A stretch of DNA of 64,000 nucleotides, taken from contig JBNKVM010000066.1 in NCBI GenBank assembly GCA_050299175.1, positions 1-64,000 of the forward strand, given 5' to 3'. Of this stretch, positions 10,101 to 19,186 are shown in pieces. This DNA is from JAPHTQ01 sp050299175. Lineage in GTDB: Bacteria > Pseudomonadota > Gammaproteobacteria > Thiohalomonadales > Thiohalomonadaceae. Each line of letters opens with the position of its first letter. Position 1 is the first letter of the stretch. Under the pieces are notes generated by a model. It saw only the letters and a program-made list of their open reading frames with translations. It was not told the DNA's origin and did not search any database. Both the position numbers and the translations under genes were made by a program.

Positions 10101-10553
10101 ACTTATGAGTATGCTTTTTCGCATACCTCAATGTCACTAAGCCAGTGACTAATCGCATAGAAAGGGTGCAGATCCTCGATTTCTAAATTACGTCCCGCGT
10201 AGCAATATGCATTCTTGAATTAATACTAATCCTTTTCAGAAATAGTATTGCAAAAACACAATATTAGTCTTTGATGAATTACTTCAAATGCGTAATAAAT
10301 ACAGTGTAAATATTGAGCTACCCGCCGATTTGTGTATGATTAGCGCTGGCCGGAAAGCGTACAACACATAAAGAAAAACGCTGCTTTTTGGCTATACGAA
10401 TAACTTTATGAAATATAAACAATATTAGTTTTACGGCGGCTTGACACTGAATCTGCTCACCGCCTAAACTCGGTTGCTTCAAAAATAACTACACACTGTC
10501 GACGATGTATCAATATAGGTACTTTCGACGTACGGCAGGGGTTGGGGTAATAC
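10101..10553 (+). promoter_or_regulatory. AT-rich upstream region of the nuo operon with two candidate promoters
   Basis: About 450 bases with no convincing gene and markedly richer in A+T than the surroundings. Two sigma70-like candidates are visible. TTGAGC (10313-10318) is 16 bases from TATGAT (10335-10340). TTGACA (10441-10446) is 18 bases from TAAACT (10465-10470). The remaining A/T runs could hold binding sites for nucleoid proteins or an Fnr/Arc-type regulator, but I could not recognise a specific operator. Confidence 0.6.
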
Positions 10554-10910
10554 ATGCTAGAAAATTATTTGCCCGTCTTGATCTTCATCGGTATCGGGAT
10601 CGCATTCGGCGGAATTATGGTTGTCCTGGGGTTCCTCCTCGGACCAAGCAAACCCGACGGCGAAAAACTCTCTGCATACGAGTGCGGCTTTGAAGCATTC
10701 GAGGATGCGCGCATGAAATTCGATGTGCGTTTCTACCTCGTTGCCATTCTCTTCATTATCTTCGATCTTGAAATTGCCTTTCTCTTTCCCTGGGCTGTCG
10801 CCCTGCGCGAGATTGGCATGTTCGGTTTCCTTGCCATGGTGCTGTTCCTCGGCATCCTGGTGATTGGCTTTATCTATGAGTGGAAGAAAGGGGCGCTGCA
10901 ATGGGAATAA
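10554..10910 (+). CDS. nuoA: NADH-quinone oxidoreductase subunit A
   Basis: 118 residues, three TM helices (about 6-28, 62-82 and 89-110). It is a membrane-arm subunit of respiratory complex I at the quinone-site junction. Conserved loop motifs are KPDGEKLSAYECGFEAFEDA and FDVRFYLVAILFIIFDLE. First gene of a complete nuoA-N operon. The start is preceded by GGGGTTGGGG. The last codons overlap nuoB by 10 bases. Confidence 0.97.
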   Translation: MLENYLPVLIFIGIGIAFGGIMVVLGFLLGPSKPDGEKLSAYECGFEAFEDARMKFDVRFYLVAILFIIFDLEIAFLFPWAVALREIGMFGFLAMVLFLGILVIGFIYEWKKGALQWE

Positions 10911-11380
10911 TTGAAGGGCGCCTGGAGCAAGGCTTTATTACCACCAGCATGGATGGCCTGATGAACTGGGCACGTACCGGTTCCATGTGGCCGATGACCT
11001 TTGGTCTTGCCTGCTGCGCGGTTGAAATGATGCACGCTGGCGCATCACGTTACGACCTGGACCGTTTCGGTATTATTTTCCGCCCCAGTCCGCGTCAGTC
11101 AGACGTGATGATCGTTGCCGGTACCCTGTGTAACAAAATGGCCCCCGCGCTGCGCAAGGTCTATGACCAGATGCCAGAACCGCGCTGGGTGATCTCCATG
11201 GGTTCCTGTGCCAACGGCGGCGGCTATTACCACTATTCCTACTCGGTAGTCAGAGGTTGCGACCGTATCGTTCCGGTCGATGTCTACGTACCGGGTTGCC
11301 CACCCACCGCTGAGGCGTTGCTTTACGGCATTCTTCAATTACAGAAGAAGATTCGTCGTACCAGCACTATTGCCCGCTAA
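10901..11380 (+). CDS. nuoB: NADH-quinone oxidoreductase subunit B
   Basis: 159 residues. It carries the terminal [4Fe-4S] cluster N2 that reduces quinone. Cluster ligands: the adjacent cysteines in LACCAVEMMH, then GSCANGGG and VPGCPPTAEAL. The N-terminal amphipathic segment lies near DGLMNWARTGSMWPMTFG. I chose ATG 10901 (MGIIEGRLEQGF), with AAAGGGG upstream, which overlaps the nuoA stop; an in-frame ATG at 10880 would add seven residues not typical of the family. Confidence 0.97.
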   Translation: MGIIEGRLEQGFITTSMDGLMNWARTGSMWPMTFGLACCAVEMMHAGASRYDLDRFGIIFRPSPRQSDVMIVAGTLCNKMAPALRKVYDQMPEPRWVISMGSCANGGGYYHYSYSVVRGCDRIVPVDVYVPGCPPTAEALLYGILQLQKKIRRTSTIAR

Positions 11381-11401
11381 CCATTGACCTGATGATTGCA
11401 C

Positions 11402-12016
11402 ATGTCTGATTACTATCAGCAGTTGGCTTCACGCGTTCAGCAACGCTTTAGCACGCAGATTAGCGCGACCCACGTCGAGTTCGGTGAACTGACGGTGGAG
11501 TTGCCGCGCGAACATATCCGTTCTGTGTGCACCGCGCTGCGTGATGAAAACGATTTTAAATTCGAACAGCTCATCGATGTATGTGGTGTCGATTACCTGA
11601 CCTACGGCGAAGGTGTCTGGACCGGTCCGCGCTTTGCCGTGGTTTACCACCTGCTGTCGGTCAGTAACAACCATCGCATTCGCCTGCGCGCATTCGTGGA
11701 TGATCACATGCCGCGTATCGATTCTGTTAACGATATCTGGAATAGCGCCAACTGGTTCGAGCGGGAAGCATTCGACCTTTACGGTGTCGCCTTTGACGGC
11801 CATCCGGATCTGCGCCGCATCCTCACCGATTATGGTTTCATCGGGCATCCGTTCCGCAAGGATTTCCCGGTTAGCGGCAACGTCGAAATGCGTTACGACC
11901 CGGAGCAGGGGCGCGTGATCTACCAGCCGGTGACGGTTGAACCGCGTATGTTGATGCAACGCGTGATCCGCAATGACAACCGCTACCATGACCCGGCGAC
12001 GGAAGGGGAGAAATAA
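11402..12016 (+). CDS. nuoC: NADH-quinone oxidoreductase subunit C
   Basis: 204 residues, the 30-kDa subunit of the peripheral arm. The family signature is WNSANWFEREAFDLYGVAFDGHPDLRRILTDYGF in the second half, followed by HPFRKDFPVSG. It is separate from nuoD, unlike the fused nuoCD of E. coli. Start ATG 11402 chosen; a TTG two codons earlier is possible. No strong Shine-Dalgarno motif is visible, so translation may be coupled to nuoB. Confidence 0.96.
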   Translation: MSDYYQQLASRVQQRFSTQISATHVEFGELTVELPREHIRSVCTALRDENDFKFEQLIDVCGVDYLTYGEGVWTGPRFAVVYHLLSVSNNHRIRLRAFVDDHMPRIDSVNDIWNSANWFEREAFDLYGVAFDGHPDLRRILTDYGFIGHPFRKDFPVSGNVEMRYDPEQGRVIYQPVTVEPRMLMQRVIRNDNRYHDPATEGEK

Positions 12017-12017
12017 G

Positions 12018-13274
12018 TTGTCCGAGATTCGCAATTTCACCCTCAACTTCGGCCCGCAACACCCTGCTGCGCACGGTGTACTGCGTCTGGTACTGGAGAT
12101 GGATGGCGAGATGATCGAGCGTGCCGATCCGCACATCGGTCTGTTGCATCGCGCCACGGAAAAACTGGCTGAGACCCGCAGCTTCCTCCAGGCACTGCCT
12201 TATATGGATCGTCTCGACTACGTGTCGATGATGTGTAACGAACACGCCTATGTACTGGCGGCGGAAAAAATGCTCGGCGTTGAAGTTCCGCTGCGTGCCC
12301 AGTACATCCGCGTGATGTTCGACGAAATTACCCGCATCCTGAACCACCTGTTGTGGATCGGTGCACACGCCCTCGACGTGGGCGCGATGGCGATGTTCCT
12401 TTATGCCTTCCGTGAACGTGAAGATCTGATGGACTGCTACGAGGCGGTATCCGGTGCGCGTATGCACGCGGCCTATTATCGTCCGGGTGGTGTTTATCGT
12501 GACCTGCCGGAAAAAATGCCGCGCTTCCGTGGCGAAAGCAAATGGCATAGCGCCGATGAGATCAGTGCGCTGAATGATAATCGCGAAGGCTCGCTGCTCG
12601 ATTTCATTGAAGACTTTACCAATCGTTTCCCCGGTTATGTCGATGAGTATGAAACTCTGCTGACCGATAACCGTATCTGGAAACAGCGTCTGGTCGACGT
12701 GGGCATCATGTCACCTGAGCGTGCTCTGCAGATGGGCCTGACCGGTCCGATGCTGCGCGGCTCTGGCATCGAGTGGGACCTGCGCAAAAAGCAGCCCTAT
12801 GAAGTTTACGACAAGCTCGATTTCGATATTCCGGTCGGCGTGAACGGCGATAGCTACGATCGTTACCTGGTACGTATCGAAGAATTCCGTCAGTCCAATC
12901 GCATCATCAAACAGTGCATCGACTGGCTGCGCAAGAATCCGGGCCCGGTAATGGCCGAGGATCACAAAATTACACCGCCGTCGCGTAACGAGATGAAGAG
13001 CGGCATGGAATCCCTGATTCACCACTTCAAACTGGTGAGTGAAGGTTTCAGTGTGCCGGAAGGCGAGGCCTATGCTGCCGTTGAACACCCCAAGGGTGAG
13101 TTCGGTATCTACTTCGTTTCCGATGGTGCCAACAAGCCGTATCGAATGAAGATTCGCGCGCCTGGTTTTGCTCACCTAGCAGCGCTGGACGAAATGGTCC
13201 GCGGCCACCTGCTGGCCGACGTGGTTACCGTGATCGGTACCCAGGATATTGTATTCGGGGAGGTTGACCGCTGA
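12018..13274 (+). CDS. nuoD: NADH-quinone oxidoreductase subunit D
   Basis: 418 residues, the 49-kDa subunit forming the quinone pocket with NuoB. The N-terminus SEIRNFTLNFGPQHPAAHG is the family hallmark and sets the start at TTG 12018, preceded by GGAAGGGGAG. Also visible: ADPHIGLLHRATEKLAE and MKIRAPGFAHL. The N-terminal HGVLRL and C-terminal segments recall its [NiFe]-hydrogenase ancestry. An ATG at 11973 would give an atypical extension. The stop overlaps the nuoE start. Confidence 0.97.
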   Translation: MSEIRNFTLNFGPQHPAAHGVLRLVLEMDGEMIERADPHIGLLHRATEKLAETRSFLQALPYMDRLDYVSMMCNEHAYVLAAEKMLGVEVPLRAQYIRVMFDEITRILNHLLWIGAHALDVGAMAMFLYAFREREDLMDCYEAVSGARMHAAYYRPGGVYRDLPEKMPRFRGESKWHSADEISALNDNREGSLLDFIEDFTNRFPGYVDEYETLLTDNRIWKQRLVDVGIMSPERALQMGLTGPMLRGSGIEWDLRKKQPYEVYDKLDFDIPVGVNGDSYDRYLVRIEEFRQSNRIIKQCIDWLRKNPGPVMAEDHKITPPSRNEMKSGMESLIHHFKLVSEGFSVPEGEAYAAVEHPKGEFGIYFVSDGANKPYRMKIRAPGFAHLAALDEMVRGHLLADVVTVIGTQDIVFGEVDR

Positions 13275-13768
13275 TGTCACAGAATAAGATTGAGCTGCTG
13301 AGTGACGAATCGCGCGCCGATATCGATCGCTGGGTCGCCAAGTATCCGCCGGAACAGAAACAGTCTGCCGTGATGGCCGGTTTGCGTATCGCCCAGGAGC
13401 AGAACGGTGGCTGGTTGACCAAGGATTTGATTACTGCAGTTGCCCACTATCTGGATATGGAACCGATTGCCGCGTTTGAGGTGGCCAGTTTCTATTCCAT
13501 GTACGAACTCAAGCCGGTGGGTAAACACAAGATCTGTGTTTGCACCAATATCTCCTGCATGTTGTGCAACTCCGATCAGGTGGTTGATCACCTGGAGAAG
13601 CGCCTGGGGATCAAGATGGGTGAGACCACCGAAGACGGTCGTTTTACCCTGAAAGAGGTGGAGTGCCTGGGCGCCTGCGTTAATGCACCAATGTTTGCGA
13701 TTGGTAGAGACTATTACGAACATCTGACGCCGCAAAAGATCGACCAGATTCTGGACGGTCTGAACTAA
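13274..13768 (+). CDS. nuoE: NADH-quinone oxidoreductase subunit E
   Basis: 164 residues, a thioredoxin-like [2Fe-2S] (N1a) subunit of the NADH dehydrogenase module. The four cysteine ligands lie in CTNISCMLCNS and ECLGACVNAP. The start ATG overlaps the nuoD stop (TGATG). The gene is followed by a 16-codon ORF that links it to nuoF. Confidence 0.97.
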   Translation: MSQNKIELLSDESRADIDRWVAKYPPEQKQSAVMAGLRIAQEQNGGWLTKDLITAVAHYLDMEPIAAFEVASFYSMYELKPVGKHKICVCTNISCMLCNSDQVVDHLEKRLGIKMGETTEDGRFTLKEVECLGACVNAPMFAIGRDYYEHLTPQKIDQILDGLN

Positions 13769-13777
13769 GGCGTGGGG

Positions 13778-13828
13778 ATGATGCTTATGACTACATATGA
13801 AAAAGCAGTGAGCGGGGTGCGTGGCTGA
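13778..13828 (+). CDS. Putative 16-residue coupling ORF between nuoE and nuoF
   Basis: ATG at 13778 (with in-frame ATGs at 13781 and 13787), preceded by GTGGGG, encodes MMLMTTYEKAVSGVRG. Its TGA overlaps the nuoF ATG as TGATG. No homology recognised. It could pass ribosomes to nuoF by translational coupling, or could be chance. Only the arrangement supports it. Confidence 0.35.
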   Translation: MMLMTTYEKAVSGVRG

Positions 13829-15099
13829 TGGCTAATGACGTCTGTTTCCGTAACCTCGGACTCGAAAACTCCTGGACCCTGGAGGCCTACCGTTCTGCCG
13901 GTGGTTATCAGGTGCTGGAAAAGATCCTCAAAGAGAAGATCACTCCCGACGAGATCATCGCCGAGATGAAGACCTCGGCGCTGCGTGGTCGTGGTGGCGC
14001 TGGCTTCCCCACCGGTTTGAAATGGAGCTTCATGCCGCGCAATGTTCCCGGTCAGAAGTACATCGTCTGCAACTCAGATGAGGGTGAACCGGGTACCTGT
14101 AAGGACCGCGACATCCTGCGTTATAACCCGCACCAGTTGATCGAGGGTATGGCCATTGCCGGTTACACCATCGGTGCCTCCATGGGCTACAACTACATTC
14201 GCGGTGAGTTCTGGGAACCCTATGAGCGCTTCGATGCCGCTCTGGAAGAGGCGCGTGCCGCCGGTTACCTGGGCAAGAATATTCTCGGTTCCGGTTTCGA
14301 CTTTGATGCCCACGCGCATCTTGGTGCCGGTGCCTATGTCTGCGGTGAAGAGACCGCGCTGATCGAATCCATCGAAGGCAAGAAGGGGCAGCCGCGTTTC
14401 AAGCCGCCGTTCCCTGCCAACTACGGTCTCTATGGTTGTCCGACCACCATCAATAACACCGAATCGCTCTCTTCTGTACCGGAGATTCTGCGCAACGGTG
14501 GTCAGTGGTTCCTCGACCTTGGTAAGCCGAACAACGGTGGTAACAAGATTTTCTGTGTCTCCGGCCACGTCAACAAACCGGGTAACTACGAAGTACCGAT
14601 GGGTACCCCGTTTGCCGAACTGCTGGAGATGGCCGGCGGCGTACGGACCGGACATAAATTGAAAGCGGTGATCCCGGGTGGTAGTTCCACACCGGTATTG
14701 CCTGCGGACGTTGCGATGCAGATGGACATGGATTACGACTCCATCGCCAAGGCCGGTTCCATGCTCGGTGCCGGTTCGGTCATCGTTATGGATGAGACCA
14801 CCTGCATGGTCAAGGTGCTGGCGCGTCTGTCGCACTTCTATTACGAAGAGTCGTGCGGTCAATGTACACCCTGTCGTGAAGGTACCGGTTGGCTGGCACG
14901 TGTGCTGCACCGTATCGAACATGGTGAAGGCACCCAGGGTGACCTGGATAAGCTGATGGATGTGGCTACGCGTATCGAGGGTAAAACCATCTGCGCACTG
15001 GGCGATGCGGCAGCGATGCCGGTGAAGAGCTTCCTTACGCACTTCCGCGATGAGTTCCAGTACCACATCGATAACAAAAAATGTCTGGTGGGCGGCTAA
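13828..15099 (+). CDS. nuoF: NADH-quinone oxidoreductase subunit F
   Basis: 423 residues. It binds NADH, FMN and the N3 [4Fe-4S] cluster, and is where electrons enter complex I. The nucleotide site is RGRGGAGFPTGLKWSFM (about residue 52), followed by CNSDEGEPGTCKDR. A second glycine-rich stretch is GAGAYVCGEETALIES, and the cluster ligands lie in SCGQCTPCREGTGW plus a downstream cysteine (TICALGDAA). It begins inside the stop codon of the 16-codon ORF. Confidence 0.98.
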   Translation: MANDVCFRNLGLENSWTLEAYRSAGGYQVLEKILKEKITPDEIIAEMKTSALRGRGGAGFPTGLKWSFMPRNVPGQKYIVCNSDEGEPGTCKDRDILRYNPHQLIEGMAIAGYTIGASMGYNYIRGEFWEPYERFDAALEEARAAGYLGKNILGSGFDFDAHAHLGAGAYVCGEETALIESIEGKKGQPRFKPPFPANYGLYGCPTTINNTESLSSVPEILRNGGQWFLDLGKPNNGGNKIFCVSGHVNKPGNYEVPMGTPFAELLEMAGGVRTGHKLKAVIPGGSSTPVLPADVAMQMDMDYDSIAKAGSMLGAGSVIVMDETTCMVKVLARLSHFYYEESCGQCTPCREGTGWLARVLHRIEHGEGTQGDLDKLMDVATRIEGKTICALGDAAAMPVKSFLTHFRDEFQYHIDNKKCLVGG

Positions 15100-15141
15100 G
15101 CCGAACATCAAAAATAAAGTTGAACTGAAACGAGACTGGCG

Positions 15142-17511
15142 ATGGTAAACATCGAGATCAACGGAAAAGCGATTCAGGCCCCTAACGGCTGCATGGTGAT
15201 TGAAGCGGCAGACGCCGCCGGGGTCACCATCCCGCGTTTTTGCTATCACAGCAAACTCTCTGTCGCGGCCAGCTGCCGTATGTGCCTGGTCGAGGTGGAA
15301 AAAGCGCCCAAGCCGCTGCCTGCCTGTGCCACTCCGGTAACGGATGGTATGAAAATCTTTACTCGTTCACCCAAGGCGATTGCCGCGCAACGCAGCGTGA
15401 TGGAGTTTCTGCTGATCAACCACCCGCTGGATTGCCCGATTTGCGATCAGGGCGGTGAGTGTACCCTGCAGGAACTGGCAATCGGTTACGGTAGTGACGT
15501 TTCCCGCTATGCGGAAGGCAAGCGTGTGGTCAACGACCCGGACCTCGGTTCGCTGGTCTCCACCGATATGACCCGCTGCATTCACTGCACCCGTTGTGTC
15601 CGTTTCGGTCGCGAGATCGCAGGCATTATGGAACTGGGTGCGCCGGGTCGCGGCGAGCACATGCACATCAGCACCTATATGGAGAACACGGTCGACTCTG
15701 AACTTTCCGGTAACGTGATCGATCTCTGTCCTGTGGGTGCACTGACTTCCAAGCCTTACCGCTTTACCGCACGTCCCTGGGAGATGATTCGCCACAATAG
15801 CGTCTCTCCACACGACTGTGTTGGTAGCAACATCAGTGTCGATGTGCGCGGTAGCCAGGTAATGCGCGTCGTCGCACGGGAAAATGAAAACGTCAACGAA
15901 AGCTGGATCGCTGACCGTGATCGTTTCAGCTATGCCGGCAACCATCACCCTGAGCGTTTGACCAAGCCGATGGTGAAAGAGCAGGGCGAGTGGAAAGAGG
16001 TCGATTGGGACACTGCGCTGACTCGCGCCGCTGAAGGGCTGAAGAAGATTGCAGATAGTGAAGGTGCCGACAAACTGGGTGCTCTGGCTGCCTACAGCGC
16101 TACCACCGAAGAACACTATCTGCTGCAAAAAGTGATGCGTGGCATCGGCAGCAACAATATCGATCACCGCCTGCATCAGGTCGACTTCCGCGATCAGGAA
16201 AACCTCTCTGCCTATCCGGCACTGGGTCAGGCGATTGCCGATCTGGAAAACCTGGATGCGGCACTGTTGGTGGGCTCCAACATCCGTAAGGACCAGCCAC
16301 TGTTGGCTCACCGTCTGCGCAAGGCCGTGGCAAACAACGGTGCGCGGGTGATGGCGATCAACCCCATCGATTACGACTTTGCCTTTAATCTCAGTGAAAA
16401 GTGCATCGCTATCGATCTCACCTGCGAACTGATGGGCGTGCTCAAGGCACTGCTGGAACTGACCGGTGAAAGCGCTCCGGCAGAGCTGCAACAGTTTATC
16501 GATGGCGCCGAGATTACCGATTCCCGCAAGGCGATTGCCACCACCCTGAAAGAGGCGCCGCAGGCGACCGTCTTGCTGGGTAACCAGGCGACCGCTCATC
16601 CGGCCCGCGCCGAACTGCGTGCTATTGCCGGTCACATCGCACGTCTTACCGGTGCACGCCTGGGTACCCTGACCGAGGGCGGCAACAGTGCCGGTGCCTG
16701 GTTGGCTGGTTGTGTCCCGCATCGTGAAGCCGGTGCCAAGCCGGTTGCCGAGAAGGGCCTCGACTGGCGCTCAATGATGAAGGCGGGCCTCAAGGGGTAC
16801 GTCCTGCTGGGTGTCGAGCCCGAGCTGGACTGCATCGAATCATCGCTGGCGATGGAGGCGATGTCCGAGGCGGAATTTGTCGTCGCAATGACCGCTTTCA
16901 GTGGCGTCGGCCTGATGACCAATGCGGATGTGTTGTTGCCCATCGGCACCTTCCTCGAAACCGCCGGTTCACTGGTGAATACAGAAGGTCACTGGCAGAG
17001 CTTCGATGGTTGCGTGGTACCTCCGGGCGAGGCTCGTCCCGCGTGGAAGGTATTGCGTGTCATGGGCAACCTGCTGGACCTGCCCGGTTTCGAGTACAAC
17101 GCGGTCACCGATATTCGTGGCGAGATGGAAGGGTTGTTTAGCGATATCCCGATGGATGGCACGACTCCCTGGACGCTCGACACCATTACCCGTTTCCCGC
17201 CGGGACTGATTCGCATCTCCGATATGCCGATCTATAACGTCGATCCGCTGGTGCGTCGCAGCGCGCCGTTGCAGGCAACCACTGACGCCAAGGCTTCACG
17301 TCGACTGCATGCCAATGCACGTACCCTGCAGAATGCCGGTCTGGCTAATGGTGAGAAGGCGACCCTGTTGCAGGATGGTGGAGTTGCGGTGGTCACTGTG
17401 GTTAGCGACGAGCGCCTGCCGGATAACGCGGTTTATCTGCCCGCGGGCACCAAAGAGATGCAGGGACTGGGCGGCTCCTTCGGCCCGGTACAGATGGCTC
17501 CGGCCAACTAA
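15142..17511 (+). CDS. nuoG: NADH-quinone oxidoreductase subunit G
   Basis: 789 residues, the large iron-sulfur subunit. The N-terminal ferredoxin-like part has CYHSKLSVAASCRMC and CATPV for a [2Fe-2S] cluster, then HPLDCPICDQGGECTLQ (His/Cys cluster) and TRCIHCTRCVRFGREIAG for [4Fe-4S]. The remainder is molybdopterin-oxidoreductase-like, as in other NuoG, but without cofactor binding. The length is shorter than E. coli NuoG (about 900) and normal for pseudomonad or Legionella-like versions. Confidence 0.96.
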   Translation: MVNIEINGKAIQAPNGCMVIEAADAAGVTIPRFCYHSKLSVAASCRMCLVEVEKAPKPLPACATPVTDGMKIFTRSPKAIAAQRSVMEFLLINHPLDCPICDQGGECTLQELAIGYGSDVSRYAEGKRVVNDPDLGSLVSTDMTRCIHCTRCVRFGREIAGIMELGAPGRGEHMHISTYMENTVDSELSGNVIDLCPVGALTSKPYRFTARPWEMIRHNSVSPHDCVGSNISVDVRGSQVMRVVARENENVNESWIADRDRFSYAGNHHPERLTKPMVKEQGEWKEVDWDTALTRAAEGLKKIADSEGADKLGALAAYSATTEEHYLLQKVMRGIGSNNIDHRLHQVDFRDQENLSAYPALGQAIADLENLDAALLVGSNIRKDQPLLAHRLRKAVANNGARVMAINPIDYDFAFNLSEKCIAIDLTCELMGVLKALLELTGESAPAELQQFIDGAEITDSRKAIATTLKEAPQATVLLGNQATAHPARAELRAIAGHIARLTGARLGTLTEGGNSAGAWLAGCVPHREAGAKPVAEKGLDWRSMMKAGLKGYVLLGVEPELDCIESSLAMEAMSEAEFVVAMTAFSGVGLMTNADVLLPIGTFLETAGSLVNTEGHWQSFDGCVVPPGEARPAWKVLRVMGNLLDLPGFEYNAVTDIRGEMEGLFSDIPMDGTTPWTLDTITRFPPGLIRISDMPIYNVDPLVRRSAPLQATTDAKASRRLHANARTLQNAGLANGEKATLLQDGGVAVVTVVSDERLPDNAVYLPAGTKEMQGLGGSFGPVQMAPAN

Positions 17512-17540
17512 CAGAAAAAAACGAGGCAGCGTGAGCGAAC

Positions 17541-18647
17541 ATGCTTGTTGAAATGATTCAATCTCTACTTGCCGGATGGGGCTTCCCCGAATGGCTGCAG
17601 ACCGGCACGATTATCGTGCTCAAGATTGTGGCGATTCTGGCGCCGCTGCTTGTTGCCGTGGCCTACATGACCTATTTCGAGCGTAAGGTCATCGCCTACA
17701 TGCACGTGCGCATCGGGCCGAACCGCGTTGGTTTCTTTGGCAAGCAGATGTGGGGTCTTGGTCAGCCTATCGCCGATGCGGTAAAACTGATCTTTAAAGA
17801 GGTTATCGTTCCTGTCAGCGCCGACAAGCTGCTGTTCCTGCTGGCGCCGATCGTGGTGATGGCGCCGTCACTGGCTGCCTGGGCGGTGGTACCTTTCGGT
17901 AGCGAAATGGTATTGGCCGATGTGGATGCCAGCCTGCTCTATATTCTCGCGGTTACTTCGCTGGGTGTTTACGGCATCATCATTGCGGGTTGGGCCTCCA
18001 ACTCCAAGTATCCCTTCCTCAGTGCGATGCGTTCCGCTGCGCAGATCGTCTCTTATGAGATTGCCATGGGCTTCGCTCTGGTCGGTGTGCTGATGGCCGC
18101 CGGCAGTATCAACCTGGGCGACATCGTACGGGCGCAGTCCGGCAGTATCCTGCACTGGTACTGGCTGCCGCTGCTGCCGCTGTTTGTGATCTACTTTATC
18201 TCCGGTGTGGCCGAGACCAACCGTGCACCGTTCGACGTGGCGGAGGGTGAATCCGAGATCGTTGCCGGTTTCCACGTTGAGTATTCCGGTACACCGTTCG
18301 CGGTCTTCTTCCTCGCCGAATACGCCAACATGATTCTGGTGGCGGTACTGGCCAGCCTGCTGTTCCTCGGTGGTTGGTTGTCGCCGTTTGAGGGCATCAT
18401 GCCCGAGTCGGTCTTCGCCACACCGGTGATCGGTACTCTGCTGGGTCACGGTATTCACTGGTTGATCGCCAAAGCGCTGATCTTCCTCTTCTTCTATCTC
18501 TGGTTCCGCGCCACATTCCCGCGTTATCGCTACGACCAGATCATGCGTCTGGGCTGGAAGGTGTTTATCCCGCTGACCATCGTCTGGTTGCTGGTTGTCG
18601 GGGCGATGATCATGGCCGGTATTCCGCCCTGGTTCGATGCGGCGTAA
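17541..18647 (+). CDS. nuoH: NADH-quinone oxidoreductase subunit H
   Basis: 368 residues, about eight TM helices. It links the quinone cavity to the membrane arm. Conserved motifs: TYFERKVIAYMHVRIGPNRV near residue 36, GLGQPIADAVKLIFKE, the cytoplasmic loop ETNRAPFDVAEGESEIVAGF, and the late WFRATFPRYRYDQIM. It begins after a 29-base gap with GAGGCAGCGTGAG upstream. Confidence 0.97.
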   Translation: MLVEMIQSLLAGWGFPEWLQTGTIIVLKIVAILAPLLVAVAYMTYFERKVIAYMHVRIGPNRVGFFGKQMWGLGQPIADAVKLIFKEVIVPVSADKLLFLLAPIVVMAPSLAAWAVVPFGSEMVLADVDASLLYILAVTSLGVYGIIIAGWASNSKYPFLSAMRSAAQIVSYEIAMGFALVGVLMAAGSINLGDIVRAQSGSILHWYWLPLLPLFVIYFISGVAETNRAPFDVAEGESEIVAGFHVEYSGTPFAVFFLAEYANMILVAVLASLLFLGGWLSPFEGIMPESVFATPVIGTLLGHGIHWLIAKALIFLFFYLWFRATFPRYRYDQIMRLGWKVFIPLTIVWLLVVGAMIMAGIPPWFDAA

Positions 18648-18662
18648 GGGGGAGAGACGATA

Positions 18663-19151
18663 ATGAGTTCTATGCTGCAAATTTTGAAGAGCCTGACCCT
18701 GAAGGAACTGCGTCAGGGATTGGGTGTTACCGGTAGTTATTTCTTCCGTAAGAAATTTACCGTGCAGTACCCGGAAGAACGTGCGCCGATGTCGCCGCGT
18801 TTTCGTGGTCTGCATGCACAGCGTCGCTATCCCAATGGGGAAGAGCGCTGCATCGCCTGCAAATTGTGCGAAGTGGTTTGCCCAGCACTGGCGATCACCA
18901 TCGAAGCGGAACCGCGTGATGATGGTTCGCGCCGCACCACCCGTTACGACATCGACCTGACCAAGTGCATCTTCTGTGGTTTCTGTGAAGAGGCCTGCCC
19001 GGTGGATGCGATTGTCGAAACCCGTGTTTACGAATACCACGGCGAAGCGCGGGGCGACCTGCTGATGACCAAGGAAAAACTGCTGGCGGTTGGTGATAAG
19101 TATGAAGCGCAGATCGCTGCAGATCGCGCAGAAGATGCCCGTTATCGCTAG
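18663..19151 (+). CDS. nuoI: NADH-quinone oxidoreductase subunit I
   Basis: 162 residues, an 8Fe ferredoxin-like subunit carrying clusters N6a and N6b. The two ligand sets are CIACKLCEVVCP (near residue 62) and CIFCGFCEEACP (near residue 102). An N-terminal amphipathic helix precedes the KFTVQYPEERAPMSPRFRG motif. Fifteen bases after nuoH, with GGGGGAGAGACG as ribosome-binding site. Confidence 0.97.
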   Translation: MSSMLQILKSLTLKELRQGLGVTGSYFFRKKFTVQYPEERAPMSPRFRGLHAQRRYPNGEERCIACKLCEVVCPALAITIEAEPRDDGSRRTTRYDIDLTKCIFCGFCEEACPVDAIVETRVYEYHGEARGDLLMTKEKLLAVGDKYEAQIAADRAEDARYR

Positions 19152-19186
19152 GGCTGAACCAAGAATACGACTACGGATATCCGAGC

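Noticed and set aside
9585..10124. Open frame of 179 codons on the minus strand with repeated GAEGRTRPIDR-type segments
   Set aside because: It runs through tRNA-Leu and its tandem array; the peptide repeats are translations of the hairpin blocks and tRNA ends. No ribosome-binding site or protein-like composition.
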